Both the position numbers and the translations under genes were made by a program. Of a DNA stretch of 64,000 nt, positions 42,564 through 51,165 are shown in pieces. The stretch's first letter is position 1, and each line of letters starts with the position of its first letter. The notes under the pieces are model-generated. The model saw nothing but the letters and a program-made list of their open reading frames with translations, made no database searches and had not been told where the DNA came from. The DNA is from Bradyrhizobium sp. YR681 (lineage in GTDB: Bacteria; Pseudomonadota; Alphaproteobacteria; Rhizobiales; Xanthobacteraceae), in the NCBI RefSeq assembly GCF_000282615.1, contig NZ_AKIY01000192.1:26403-90402 (forward strand), read 5' to 3'.

Positions 42564-43478
42564 TCACAGAGGCTTTCCGGCGGAGCCGTCCAAGGCATTG
42601 TGCCACGACAATACACGATAGGGCTCGTCGCCGCTCTCGAGAAGCAGGATGACGATCTCGGCCGAGCTGCGGCGACGCGACGGCGCCTCGACCGTTACCG
42701 TCATCCGGTACGCCTTCGCGCCCTCGCTGGTCGCATTGGTGCCGCCGGCGAGCCCGACCAGCGATCGCGGATCGACATTGGGGTCGGCGCGGTCGCGCAG
42801 CAGCTGTTGCAGCGTCTGCGGCGTCATGCCGGGCAGCGCGGCCACCACCTGCGGCGCGGCGTCCAGCACGTTCACCGTCCGCATGTTGCTGAACACGGTG
42901 ACGAAAGGCAGCATGCGTTCCACGACGGCGGACGGAATGCCGCGCACGAGCCAGAGCTCGTCGCTGTGCGGAAACGGCGCATGGCGCGGCAGATAGGTGG
43001 CGCCGAGCGTGCGGTAATAGGAATCTTCCGGATTGTCCTGGCCGGGCTCGGTCGACGAGCGCCAGGCCATGATCCGGTCGGCGTAGACAGGCGCATCCGC
43101 CGCGGAGACGCCGAGCGCCGTCATCAGGCCCGCCAGCATCGCCCTCGGCGCCATGTTGAGATCCACGCGCGCGGCCTCCGAGCGGAAGGTCACGCTCACC
43201 CGGCCGGCCCCGACGCGCGCATTGAAGGTGCCGCTGGTCGGGCGCGTTGCTTCGGGTTGCGCCGTCAACCGGTAGGCCGCCAGCTCGAGGCCGGCGTTCG
43301 CCAGCGCATCCGCCTGCAACCGGTCGGCATTGACGGCCACCGTGATCGCCGTGTTGGTGACATAGGAGAGGTAGATCAGCGCGAGCGCGGCGAGCGCCGC
43401 CAGCATCCAGAGCACCGCGACGACGATGAAGCCGCGGCTGTCACGAAGACTCGCTTGTCCGGGCTGCGCGCCGCTCAC
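42564..43478 (-). CDS. gspK: Minor pseudopilin GspK
   Basis: The 304-residue protein has a prepilin-type N-terminus with RG|FIVVAVLWMLAALAALALIYLSY, in which the position 5 glutamate is missing (Ala instead). That is the rule for GspK, the pilus-tip pseudopilin. VDLNMAPRAMLAGLMTALGVSAADA and ERMLPFVTVFSNMRTVNVLDAAPQVVAALPG are the helical GspK domain sequences. It caps the pseudopilus together with GspI and GspJ. The GTG at 43478 overlaps the gspJ stop (GTGA), giving a short leader before the hydrophobic helix. Confidence 0.9.
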   Translation of the reverse strand: MSGAQPGQASLRDSRGFIVVAVLWMLAALAALALIYLSYVTNTAITVAVNADRLQADALANAGLELAAYRLTAQPEATRPTSGTFNARVGAGRVSVTFRSEAARVDLNMAPRAMLAGLMTALGVSAADAPVYADRIMAWRSSTEPGQDNPEDSYYRTLGATYLPRHAPFPHSDELWLVRGIPSAVVERMLPFVTVFSNMRTVNVLDAAPQVVAALPGMTPQTLQQLLRDRADPNVDPRSLVGLAGGTNATSEGAKAYRMTVTVEAPSRRRSSAEIVILLLESGDEPYRVLSWHNALDGSAGKPL

Positions 43479-44179
43479 AGCTGCTGCTCCTCTTTCTCGG
43501 CCTGTTCCGGCCGGGTACGCGCCGTGACGCATGACGCCGGATTCCTGGCCCGCGCGCACTCGGCCGGTGCCGTGATGTGCGGGATCGCGGCGGCCGACAC
43601 CGCCAGCACCTGCCCGGTCGCACTGTTGCGCACGGTGATGCGGATGCGGTCCGGCAATTGCGCCTGGCCGCGCCAGGTCGGCTGCCACCGGCCGTCCGGC
43701 CCGGCATAGGTGAAGCTGACGCGGAACGGCGCGCGGACCAGCACCACCTGGTCGGCGAAACGGATCTGCCCGTCGGTCGGCATCGGCTGGAACGGCGCGC
43801 GCTCGCGCACCAGCGCGAGCCCTTGAGAATCGGCCTTCTCGATCAGGCGGATGAATTCGAGGCCCGGCCGCGCGCTCGGGCCGAGCGCGGTGCGCAGGAA
43901 GGTCACCGACAATTCGGCGCCGTCGAACAGCGGCGCCCTGGCGTCGCCGTTGACGGTGATCGGCTCGGCGACCGACAGGTCGGCGACGATACGGTCGAGG
44001 CCGGTGGCGAGGCGCTCGGCCTGCTGCACCCGCGCGATGCCGCGATTCCAGTTCGGCAGCCATTGCGCGGTCACCGTCGCCAGTGCCCCGAGGATGACGG
44101 TCATCAGCAGCGTCGCGAGCAGCACTTCGAGCAGTGTGAAGCCCGCCTCGTCGGCCAGCATGCGGCGCAGCCGTTTCAT
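43475..44179 (-). CDS. gspJ: Minor pseudopilin GspJ
   Basis: The 234-residue protein has a short basic leader and DEAG|FTLLEVLLATLLMTVILGAL, a complete prepilin cleavage and N-methylation site with Glu at +5. The length and the downstream beta-rich region (RPGLEFIRLIEKADSQGLALVRE) fit GspJ, which joins GspI and GspK in the tip complex. It overlaps gspI by 4 bp. The C-terminal ends with a charged tail (EQAEKEEQQL). Confidence 0.9.
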   Translation of the reverse strand: MKRLRRMLADEAGFTLLEVLLATLLMTVILGALATVTAQWLPNWNRGIARVQQAERLATGLDRIVADLSVAEPITVNGDARAPLFDGAELSVTFLRTALGPSARPGLEFIRLIEKADSQGLALVRERAPFQPMPTDGQIRFADQVVLVRAPFRVSFTYAGPDGRWQPTWRGQAQLPDRIRITVRNSATGQVLAVSAAAIPHITAPAECARARNPASCVTARTRPEQAEKEEQQL

Positions 44180-44571
44180 GGCGCGCCCCTTGGCACCAGC
44201 TTCACCGTCGTGATCTGGATCGCAGCTCCGTCGGCGCGCTGGAGGCGCAGATTGACGGCCAGAGGCACGAAGCGATCGGTGGCGGGATTGCCGCCCGCCA
44301 CATTCATCGGCGCCACGTCGACGCGCCAGCGGCTGCCGGCGAGCTCGCCGCTCTGCCGGCCGGGCTTGAGCAGCCCCCGCGCCGGAAGGTCCGCAAGCAG
44401 CGTCTCGGCCGTGCCCGACAGCGCCAGATGCTGGTCGATCGAACGCGTCCCCCTGGTCGTCGTGGCGATGACCGAGCCGATCGCCCCGAGCACGACCGTG
44501 ATGATCGCGAGCGCCACCAGCGCCTCGATCAGCGTGAAGCCGGCGGCGTCAGAGCAGCTTCTGCGGGACAA
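44176..44571 (-). CDS. gspI: Minor pseudopilin GspI
   Basis: The 131-residue protein carries AAG|FTLIEALVALAIITVVLGAIGSV near its N-terminus, an ideal prepilin peptidase site with Glu at +5. Its size and the EALVALAI segment are typical of GspI, the initiator of pseudopilus tip assembly. It overlaps gspH by 23 bp and gspJ by 4 bp, hence strongly coupled translation in the leftward operon. Confidence 0.9.
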   Translation of the reverse strand: MSRRSCSDAAGFTLIEALVALAIITVVLGAIGSVIATTTRGTRSIDQHLALSGTAETLLADLPARGLLKPGRQSGELAGSRWRVDVAPMNVAGGNPATDRFVPLAVNLRLQRADGAAIQITTVKLVPRGAP

Positions 44572-45043
44572 TCTCGACGCCTCCGGTCAGCCAGTTGACA
44601 CGCACCTCATAGCTCATGCCCGGCCGCGCCAGCGCGATCGTCCCGCCGCACGACATGCCTGACGGAAAGAAATCGATCGACCGCCCCGCGGCGCGATCGG
44701 CACAGCGCGCGGCCAGCGTTGCCTGCACGACCACGTCGCCCGGCAGGCGGATGGTCCGCCCGCTGACGCCGGAGCGGATCGCACGCGCCTGCGCATCGAC
44801 CTGCGTCACCACCCGCACCTGCCGGCGCAGCGCCGCATTGCGGTCGGCCTTCAGCAGCGCCGCGGTCTCGACCGCATAGCTCTCCAGCCTGGCGCGCGTC
44901 GTCGAGCGCGGGATCGCCGGCAGGATGATCGCCGCGAGCAGGCCGATGATCGCGAGCACGCACAGGATCTCGATCAGCGCGAAGCCGCGCGCATCGCGAA
45001 AACCTTCAGCGCGTGCCGCTGACAATGTCGGCCGCCGTTCCAC
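44549..45043 (-). CDS. gspH: Minor pseudopilin GspH
   Basis: The 164-residue protein has DARG|FALIEILCVLAIIGLLAAIILP, a prepilin site with Glu at +5, and a C-terminal GspH-like domain (AALLKADRNAALRRQVRVVTQVD). The start is not certain: a GTG at 45043, placed 5 nt after GGAAGG, gives a leader of about 20 residues; an ATG at 45118 would add 25 residues inside gspG. Either way the gene overlaps the end of gspG. GspH sits below the tip complex of the pseudopilus. Confidence 0.85.
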   Translation of the reverse strand: MERRPTLSAARAEGFRDARGFALIEILCVLAIIGLLAAIILPAIPRSTTRARLESYAVETAALLKADRNAALRRQVRVVTQVDAQARAIRSGVSGRTIRLPGDVVVQATLAARCADRAAGRSIDFFPSGMSCGGTIALARPGMSYEVRVNWLTGGVEIVPQKLL

Positions 45044-45461
45044 TGCCGCCTTCCTGACCGTCCGATCCGAGCGAGATGATGTCATAGGGTGCGCTCGCGC
45101 CCGGCGAGCGATAGACATAGCCGTGCCCCCAGGGATCGTTCGGCACCACGCCGCCGCGCAAATACGGTCCGTTCCAGCCGGCTTGATTGGTGTTGCGGGT
45201 CAGCGCGGCAAGGCCCTCGTTCGACGTCGGGTAACGCCCGAGATCGAGATAATACAGATCGAGCGCACTGGAGAAGCTCTCGATCTGGATCTTCGCCGCC
45301 TTGGCCTTGGACTCGCTGAGATAGTTCAGCACCCGCGGGCCGACCAGCGCCATGATCATGCCGATGATGGTGATGACGACCAGCATCTCGACGAGGGTGA
45401 AGCCCGCCTCACCTCGCCCTCTGCGCCGTCGGCCGCGCGATGCGGATCGATGTTTGGTCAC
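45006..45461 (-). CDS. gspG: Major pseudopilin GspG
   Basis: The 151-residue protein contains EAG|FTLVEMLVVITIIGMIMALVGPRVL with Glu at +5, followed by the GspG domain IQIESFSSALDLYYLDLGRYPTSNEGLAALT and NGPYLRGGVVPNDPWGHGYVY, where calcium-binding residues lie in the C-terminal loop. It builds the pseudopilus shaft. The GTG at 45461 has AGAGG 6 nt upstream and gives a 20-residue basic leader; an upstream ATG at 45524 is possible. It is the most easily recognised gene of the system. Confidence 0.94.
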   Translation of the reverse strand: MTKHRSASRGRRRRGRGEAGFTLVEMLVVITIIGMIMALVGPRVLNYLSESKAKAAKIQIESFSSALDLYYLDLGRYPTSNEGLAALTRNTNQAGWNGPYLRGGVVPNDPWGHGYVYRSPGASAPYDIISLGSDGQEGGSGTAADIVSGTR

Positions 45462-45533
45462 TTCAAGCCTCTCTTGTTCCTTGCCCGTTTCCCGGCCCAT
45501 TTCTTGGCTCATTCCCTGGCCCATTCCCTGGCC

Positions 45534-46745
45534 CTAACCGACAATCTGGCTCACCGACATCAGCGCCGTCATCACCGAGGTGATCAGGCCGCCGACGACC
45601 AGCGAGATCGCGATGATCGCTGCCGGCCCCGCAATGCCGACGGCGCGGTCCAGCGTCCGCTGCAGCTTGGTCTCGTAGAATTCGGCGACGCGCCCCGAGA
45701 GCATCGGCAATTGCCCGGTCTCGTCACCGAGCCGGAGCATGCGCACCGCCATCGGCGGCAGCGCTTCGGTCTCGGCCAGCGCGTCGGACAGTTTCGAGCC
45801 GTGACGGACACGGTCGGCGGCATCGCTCCAGACCGCGGACGGACCGGTCGTCGCCATCATGTCGATCAGGATGCGCAGCGTGATGGTGAGATTGACGCCG
45901 CTGCCGAGCAGCAGGCCGAGATTGCGGCAGAACAACGCGGTACGATACGCGCTCATGATGTTGCGGATCGCCGGCAGCCGCGTGATCGCATTGGTGAGGC
46001 CGTGGCGGATGCGCTGCTGCCGCAGCAGGAGCCACACGGCCGCGATGGCCGCCGCCAGCCCCGCCAGCACCGCGTCGGAATTGCCGCGCAGGAACGTCGA
46101 GATGTTGAGGAAGACGCCAACGATGGGGTCGACCTTGGCGCCGAAATCCTGGAGCACGGATGCGAACTGCGGCAGCACGAAGGTGAGGAAGAACAGCAGC
46201 ACGCAGCCGGCCGCGCCGAGCACGAACACGGGATAGCGGATCGCATCCGACAGTCGGCGCCGCAAGGCCTCGCTGCGCGCGCGTTCGCCGGCCAGCACCT
46301 CCAGCACCTGATCGAGCGAGCCGGAGGCCTCGCCGACCCGCACCAGCGCGATATACATCGGCGGAAACAGCCCCTCGTGCCGCGCCAGCGCCTCGGCAAA
46401 GCTCTCGCCCGAGACGACGCGCGAACGGATGTCGGCGACGACCGGGCGCAGCCGGCCGAGATCGGGATCGGCGGCGAGCAGCTCCAATCCGTCGTTGATG
46501 CGGGCGCCGGCGCGCAGCAGCAGTGCCAGATCGCGGGTGAGGATGGTGACGTCTTCCGGCTTCGGCCGGTTGAACAGGCTGAACACACTGCCGGTCGCAC
46601 CGCCCTCTTCCGGCGTGACGTTGTCGACCAGCACGAGACCAAGCTGCTCGATCCGCTGCGCGACGTCGCCCGGCGCAGGCGCGGCGATGGCGCCGGAGAC
46701 CAGTTCGCCGTTGGCATTGAGCGCGCGGTAGCGGTAGTTCGGCAT
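45534..46745 (-). CDS. gspF: Type II secretion inner-membrane platform protein GspF
   Basis: The 403-residue protein begins MPNYRYRALNANGELVSGAIAAP, the hallmark of GspF, has two cytoplasmic helical T2SSF domains and three membrane segments near 175-195, 225-245 and 375-400. GESFAEALARHEGLFPPMYIALVRVGEASGSLD and RLGDETGQLPMLSGRVAEFYE are the two family motifs. It is the central platform protein that couples GspE to the pseudopilus. The frame stays open upstream of the ATG at 46745, through the palindromic repeat, but the conserved start leaves no doubt. Confidence 0.93.
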   Translation of the reverse strand: MPNYRYRALNANGELVSGAIAAPAPGDVAQRIEQLGLVLVDNVTPEEGGATGSVFSLFNRPKPEDVTILTRDLALLLRAGARINDGLELLAADPDLGRLRPVVADIRSRVVSGESFAEALARHEGLFPPMYIALVRVGEASGSLDQVLEVLAGERARSEALRRRLSDAIRYPVFVLGAAGCVLLFFLTFVLPQFASVLQDFGAKVDPIVGVFLNISTFLRGNSDAVLAGLAAAIAAVWLLLRQQRIRHGLTNAITRLPAIRNIMSAYRTALFCRNLGLLLGSGVNLTITLRILIDMMATTGPSAVWSDAADRVRHGSKLSDALAETEALPPMAVRMLRLGDETGQLPMLSGRVAEFYETKLQRTLDRAVGIAGPAAIIAISLVVGGLITSVMTALMSVSQIVG

Positions 46746-46796
46746 GAGCTCTATCGCGGAGCGGACGTGGGTTGAATCAAGCGGCCGCATGCTCGG

Positions 46797-46925
46797 TGCA
46801 CCTCTCCCGCCTGCGGGAGAGGTCGACGCGAAGCGGCGAGTGGGGGTTCTCTCCTCTTGGGGATTGTCGATTGCAGAGACACCCTCTCCCCAACCCTCCC
46901 CCGCAAGCGGGAAAGGGAGCACACC
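46797..46925. repeat. Palindromic intergenic repeat element between gspE and gspF
   Basis: The element starts with the perfect stem CCTCTCCCGC CT GCGGGAGAGG at 46801-46822 and ends with CCCGCAAGCGGG within 46900-46913 followed by a GGGAG segment; the two ends are imperfect inverted copies of each other. The stretch GACGCGAAGCGGCGAGTGGG lies inside. I know elements with this makeup as widespread intergenic repeats in Bradyrhizobium and relatives (established but unverified here). It separates two otherwise tightly linked secretion genes. Confidence 0.65.
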
Positions 46926-46960
46926 TCTCGTCTTGCGGCATTTGAGCCTGATCGCATCAT

Positions 46961-48658
46961 CTAGCGCACCGTCGTGACGCGGAAGACCTCGGGCACGGTG
47001 GTGAGGCCGGCCCGGCATTTGGCGACCGCGTCCTCCAGCATCGTGGTCATGCCGCCCCGCATCGCGGCGGCGTCGATGCTGTGGGAATCCGTCTGCGGTC
47101 CGACCAGCGCACGCACCTCCTCGGACATTTCGAGGATCTCGAACACGCCGTTGCGGCCGCGATAGCCGGTGCCGCCGCAACGTTCGCAGCCGCCGGCCTC
47201 GTGCACGACCTCGCCGCACTTGAAGCCGATCACGGCAAAGCGCGGGTCCTTGGCGAGATCCGCCTGGGTCAGCGCATGCGGCACCTTGCAGCGGTCACAG
47301 AGCATGCGCACCAGCCGCTGCGCGACCACGGCGCGCAGCGTCGACTTGAGCAGAAAGCCCTCGATGCCGAGATCGATCAGACGCGGCACGGCGGCCGCCG
47401 CCGTCTCGGTGTGCAGCGTCGTCAGCACGAGATGGCCGGTGAGCGCAGCGTGGATCGCGATATGCGCGGTCTCGGCGTCGCGGACCTCGCCGACCATGAT
47501 CACGTCGGGGTCCTGGCGCACGAAAGAGCGCATGGCCGAGGCGAAGGTCAGCCCGATCGACGGCTTGACCTGGGACTGGTTGATGCCGGGGATCTCGTAT
47601 TCGACGGGATCCTCGATGGTGAGGATTTTTCGCGTCGGCTCGTTGAGGATCGACAGCATGGTCGCGAGCGTCGTGGTCTTGCCGCTGCCGGTCGGCCCGG
47701 TGACGACGATCATGCCGTGCGGCATCGCCAGCAGGCGCGTCATCACGCTTTCGTCGCGTGCGGCAAGACCGAGCTTGCTCATCTCCAGCAGGCCGCGGTC
47801 GCGCGGCAACAGGCGGATGACGGCGCTCTCGCCGTGCTGCGTCGGCATGGTCGCGACGCGAACGTCGAGCTCGCTGCGCCCGACGCGCACGCGAGCCGCG
47901 CCGTCCTGCGGCAGCCGCCGTTCCGCGATGTTGAGGCTGGCGAGAATCTTGATGCGCGAGATCAGCGCCTGCGGCGGGATACCGTGCGGCGACGGCAACG
48001 CGCGGAGCAGTCCGTCGACGCGCATGCGTACCGTAAGTCCTGCGCGGAACGGCTCGACATGGATGTCGCTCGCGCGCAAATCCACCGCGCGCTCCAGGAG
48101 ATCGTTGAGGGCGCGCACCACCGGCGCACCGCTGGCGAGATCGCGCAGACTTTCGATGTCGTCGTCGGACTGTTGCGCAACGCCTTTGCCGCTTCGATCG
48201 GCATTTGCGTCATCGGCATCGGCCCGTTGATCGAGGACCGTCGTAATGTCTTCGTATGACGCCACGACGACATCGACCGGCGTCCCGAACACGATTTCGG
48301 CGGCGCGAATGGCTGCCGTGTCGGAGGGGTCGGCGACAGCCAGCCGGAAGGCGTCGTTCGTCGCGCTGAAAGGAAAGATGGTGGATTCACGCAGGAAGCG
48401 GCGCGAAAAGCCGTCAAGACGGGGCGTCGCCGCGAGCAATTGCGGCAGGCTCAGCCGCGGCAGTGCAAAATAATCGGAGACTTCGTCAGCGAATTCGGCC
48501 GCGGACAGATCGGTGGCCTCCCACAATTCGCGCAAGGGGCGCGTCAGCGCGGGATTGGCCGACTTGTCCATGTGGGCGTGCGCCCGCGGCGGCAGTGAAT
48601 ATTTGTCGAGGAGGTGCTGCCGGAAGCTATCTGCGGAGCGGTCGCGCATCGCATTCAC
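46961..48658 (-). CDS. gspE: Type II secretion ATPase GspE
   Basis: The 565-residue protein has an N-terminal GspE domain, an N2 domain with ASDIHVEPF, the Walker A motif GPTGSGKTT near residue 320, an Asp box (LTIEDPVEYEIPGINQ), the Walker B motif VIMVGEVRDAETA and the two-pair cysteine zinc site CDRC...CERC in the C-terminal metal domain. It powers pseudopilus cycles from the cytoplasm. A GTG at 48658 after AAGG or an ATG at 48649 are both possible; TTG starts further up are less likely. It is the first gene of the leftward operon and faces gspD across about 130 bp. Confidence 0.95.
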   Translation of the reverse strand: MNAMRDRSADSFRQHLLDKYSLPPRAHAHMDKSANPALTRPLRELWEATDLSAAEFADEVSDYFALPRLSLPQLLAATPRLDGFSRRFLRESTIFPFSATNDAFRLAVADPSDTAAIRAAEIVFGTPVDVVVASYEDITTVLDQRADADDANADRSGKGVAQQSDDDIESLRDLASGAPVVRALNDLLERAVDLRASDIHVEPFRAGLTVRMRVDGLLRALPSPHGIPPQALISRIKILASLNIAERRLPQDGAARVRVGRSELDVRVATMPTQHGESAVIRLLPRDRGLLEMSKLGLAARDESVMTRLLAMPHGMIVVTGPTGSGKTTTLATMLSILNEPTRKILTIEDPVEYEIPGINQSQVKPSIGLTFASAMRSFVRQDPDVIMVGEVRDAETAHIAIHAALTGHLVLTTLHTETAAAAVPRLIDLGIEGFLLKSTLRAVVAQRLVRMLCDRCKVPHALTQADLAKDPRFAVIGFKCGEVVHEAGGCERCGGTGYRGRNGVFEILEMSEEVRALVGPQTDSHSIDAAAMRGGMTTMLEDAVAKCRAGLTTVPEVFRVTTVR

Positions 48659-48719
48659 AGCGTTGACCTTGTTACTTGAATGCAACAACTTCGGCGGGTT
48701 ACGGACAGCCCTTTGCCCT

Positions 48720-48747
48720 TGACTTATTTCTTAGCAAAAACATAATC
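48720..48747 (+). promoter_or_regulatory. Sigma-70-like promoter for gspD
   Basis: TTGACT (48720-48725) and CATAAT (48742-48747) are separated by 16 bp on the plus strand, a good match to the housekeeping consensus. The gspD ATG follows 41 bp later behind GGGGGA. The A+T-rich spacer contrasts with its surroundings. Confidence 0.6.
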
Positions 48748-48788
48748 GTGGCGCAAACTATTGAGCGTCCGAGCCGACGGGGGACCGG

Positions 48789-51161
48789 ATGCAATTTTCA
48801 ATCACTTCCAGCGTTGGCAGGCGTATTTTGTCCAGGGTGGTCCAGCCGCTTTTGCGCCTTCGCTCAGCGTTGCCCGGGACGCTCGTTCTGTTGTCGTGTG
48901 CGTTCGTGCTCGGCGCCTGCATCGTCACCGCCGACCAGTCGGTGGAAGCCGATCCAAAGGATCCGCGCGCCCAGGACATCGCCGACAAGATCCGCTCCCT
49001 CGATCTCCAGCCGCGGCTCCCTGCGGACACCGGGTCGGGCGGTGTGGCTCAGGCGAAATCGTCCAAGCCCGCGATCTATCTCAGCGATGGTGCAACGCCG
49101 CAAGGCGGCGCGCTGGCCGAGCGCGACGATGCCGGCGGCAGCGGCTACGACCTGAATTTCGAGAACGCTCCCGTCGCCAGCGTCGCAAAGGTCATCCTTG
49201 GTGACGTACTCAACGTCGGCTACACGATCGACCCCCGCGTGCAGGGAACCGTGACGCTGGCCTCGGTGCGGCCGGTACCCAAGGCGGACGCGCTCTACGT
49301 GCTGGAAAACGCGCTCCGCATGTCCGGTGTCGCGCTGGTCCGCGATCGCACCGGCTATCGCCTGCTGCCGGCGCCGGAGGCCGGACCCGGCGGCATCGAC
49401 CGTTCGGCGAACGCCGCGGCCGGCCAGGGCATCACGGTGGTGCCGCTGCGCTACGTCTCGGCCCAGAACATCTTCAAGCTGCTCGACGCCTTCGGCGTGA
49501 AGGCCTCGACCATGCGTCCCGACAGCGCCCGCAACACGCTGATCGTCAGCGGCAGCGGCACCGAGCGGGCGAGCGCGGTGGACACCATCCTCTCCTTCGA
49601 CGCCGACTGGATGCGCGGACAGTCGGTCGGCATCTTCCCGGTGCGCAACTCCACGCCGGAGCCCGTCATCGCCGAGATCGAGAAGATCATGGATTCCGGT
49701 GAAGGCGGCATGAGCCAGAGCATGATCAAGTTCCAGCCGATCGCACGGCAGAATTCGATCCTCGTGGTGAGCCAGAAGCCGGAATATCTCAAACGCGCGC
49801 AGACCTGGATCGCGCGGCTCGACCGCTCCGATACCGAAGGGGTGAACCTGAAGTCCTACCCGCTGCGCTACGGCAATTCCAAGCTGATCGTGGCGCTGCT
49901 GAACGACATGCTGCTCAGCCAGGGCGCGACGAGCAGCTCGACGCTCGACAGCGGTTCGAGCCAGATCTCGCCCGGCGCCGGAATCTCGACCTCATCATCG
50001 GGTAATCCGGTCGCCTCGCTCAGCGCGCTGCCGACCGCCGGTGCCGGCGCCTCGACCCCGGTCACCGCGCCCGCGGGATCTTCGCTCAGCGCCCGCCCCG
50101 CGCCGTCCGCGTCGGCGCCGCCGCCGGACAACGGCGTAAGCGGTCTTTCTGGCGGCACGGCGAAGCCCGGCCTCAATGGCATTCTCCAGAACGTGCGGAT
50201 CACCGCCGACGTCACCAACAATGCCGTGCTCGTCTATGCCAACCAGGAGGCGCAGCGCATCGTCGAGCAGACCATCCGGCAGATCGACCGGCCGCAGCGC
50301 CAGATCGCGATCGAAGCGACGATCGCAGAGGTGACGCTGAACGACCAGCTGAACTATGGCGTACAGTTCTTCCTGGCCAGCAAGCAGGGCTCGATCTCCA
50401 ACACCACCTCGGGCATCAGCAATTCGAGCACGATCGGCAGCAACATCGAGGGGACGAGCAACGCCGTCAACGCGGCGGCCGGCGCCCTGCTCGGCCGCGC
50501 GCTGCCGGGCTTCAACTTCCTGATCGGCGCCGAGAACTCGCCGCGCGTCGTGCTCGACGCGCTGCACGGCGTCACCAACGTCAAGGTGCTGTCGAATCCG
50601 TCGCTGGTCGTGCTCGACAACCAGCCGGCGACCTTGCAGGTCGGCGACCAGGTGCCGTTTTCGACGGGCACCGCGACCGTGCTGACCGCCAACAACACCG
50701 TCGTCAACACCATCGACTACAAGAACACCGGCATCATCCTGCGCGTGCTGCCGCGCGCCAACGCCAACGGCAATGTCGTGCTCGACATCGAGCAGGAAAT
50801 CTCGAGCGTCGCCGCCGGCAGCGCCAACTCGCTGACGCCGACGATCTCGCAGCGCCGGGTCAAGAGCTCGATCGCGGTGACGAGCGGGCAGACCGTGCTG
50901 CTCGCCGGCCTGATCAGCGAGACCGAGAACAGGCAGCGCCAGGGCCTGCCGATCCTGGATTCCATTCCCGGCGTGGGCGACGCCTTCTCGCACCAGACCA
51001 ATGCGCGCAGCCGCACCGAGCTGATCCTGTTCATCCGCCCGACCGTGATCAAGGATGGCGTCGATGCGCATGTCATCGCCGAGGAGATGCGCAGCAAGAT
51101 GAACAGCCGCCTGGTCGGCACCAGCAATCCCGTGGTCACCGTGCCCAAGGCGGCACGCTGA
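48789..51161 (+). CDS. gspD: Type II secretion outer-membrane secretin GspD
   Basis: The 790-residue protein has a signal sequence with the lipobox LGAC at residues 41-44, so it may be a lipoprotein; this would remove the need for a pilotin. It carries N0 (NFENAPVASVAKVILGDVLNVGYTID), N1-N3 domains (VPLRYVSAQNIFKLLDAFG; YPLRYGNSKLIVALLNDML), a low-complexity Ser/Ala/Pro-rich insertion near residues 377-457 and the secretin core (VLSNPSLVVLDNQPATLQVGDQVPF; VLLAGLISETENRQRQGLPILDSIPGVGDAF). The channel lets folded proteins leave the periplasm. Start ATG behind GGGGGA; a promoter lies upstream. Confidence 0.95.
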   Translation: MQFSITSSVGRRILSRVVQPLLRLRSALPGTLVLLSCAFVLGACIVTADQSVEADPKDPRAQDIADKIRSLDLQPRLPADTGSGGVAQAKSSKPAIYLSDGATPQGGALAERDDAGGSGYDLNFENAPVASVAKVILGDVLNVGYTIDPRVQGTVTLASVRPVPKADALYVLENALRMSGVALVRDRTGYRLLPAPEAGPGGIDRSANAAAGQGITVVPLRYVSAQNIFKLLDAFGVKASTMRPDSARNTLIVSGSGTERASAVDTILSFDADWMRGQSVGIFPVRNSTPEPVIAEIEKIMDSGEGGMSQSMIKFQPIARQNSILVVSQKPEYLKRAQTWIARLDRSDTEGVNLKSYPLRYGNSKLIVALLNDMLLSQGATSSSTLDSGSSQISPGAGISTSSSGNPVASLSALPTAGAGASTPVTAPAGSSLSARPAPSASAPPPDNGVSGLSGGTAKPGLNGILQNVRITADVTNNAVLVYANQEAQRIVEQTIRQIDRPQRQIAIEATIAEVTLNDQLNYGVQFFLASKQGSISNTTSGISNSSTIGSNIEGTSNAVNAAAGALLGRALPGFNFLIGAENSPRVVLDALHGVTNVKVLSNPSLVVLDNQPATLQVGDQVPFSTGTATVLTANNTVVNTIDYKNTGIILRVLPRANANGNVVLDIEQEISSVAAGSANSLTPTISQRRVKSSIAVTSGQTVLLAGLISETENRQRQGLPILDSIPGVGDAFSHQTNARSRTELILFIRPTVIKDGVDAHVIAEEMRSKMNSRLVGTSNPVVTVPKAAR

Positions 51162-51165
51162 TCGC

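Noticed and set aside
44925..46775. Plus-strand frame of 616 codons over gspG-F
   Set aside because: Antisense to firmly identified secretion genes; composition is Arg/His/Asp/Gln-rich as in other shadows.
46797..46925. Insertion sequence remnant between gspE and gspF
   Set aside because: No transposase coding potential or target-site duplication is visible; it fits a small palindromic repeat better.
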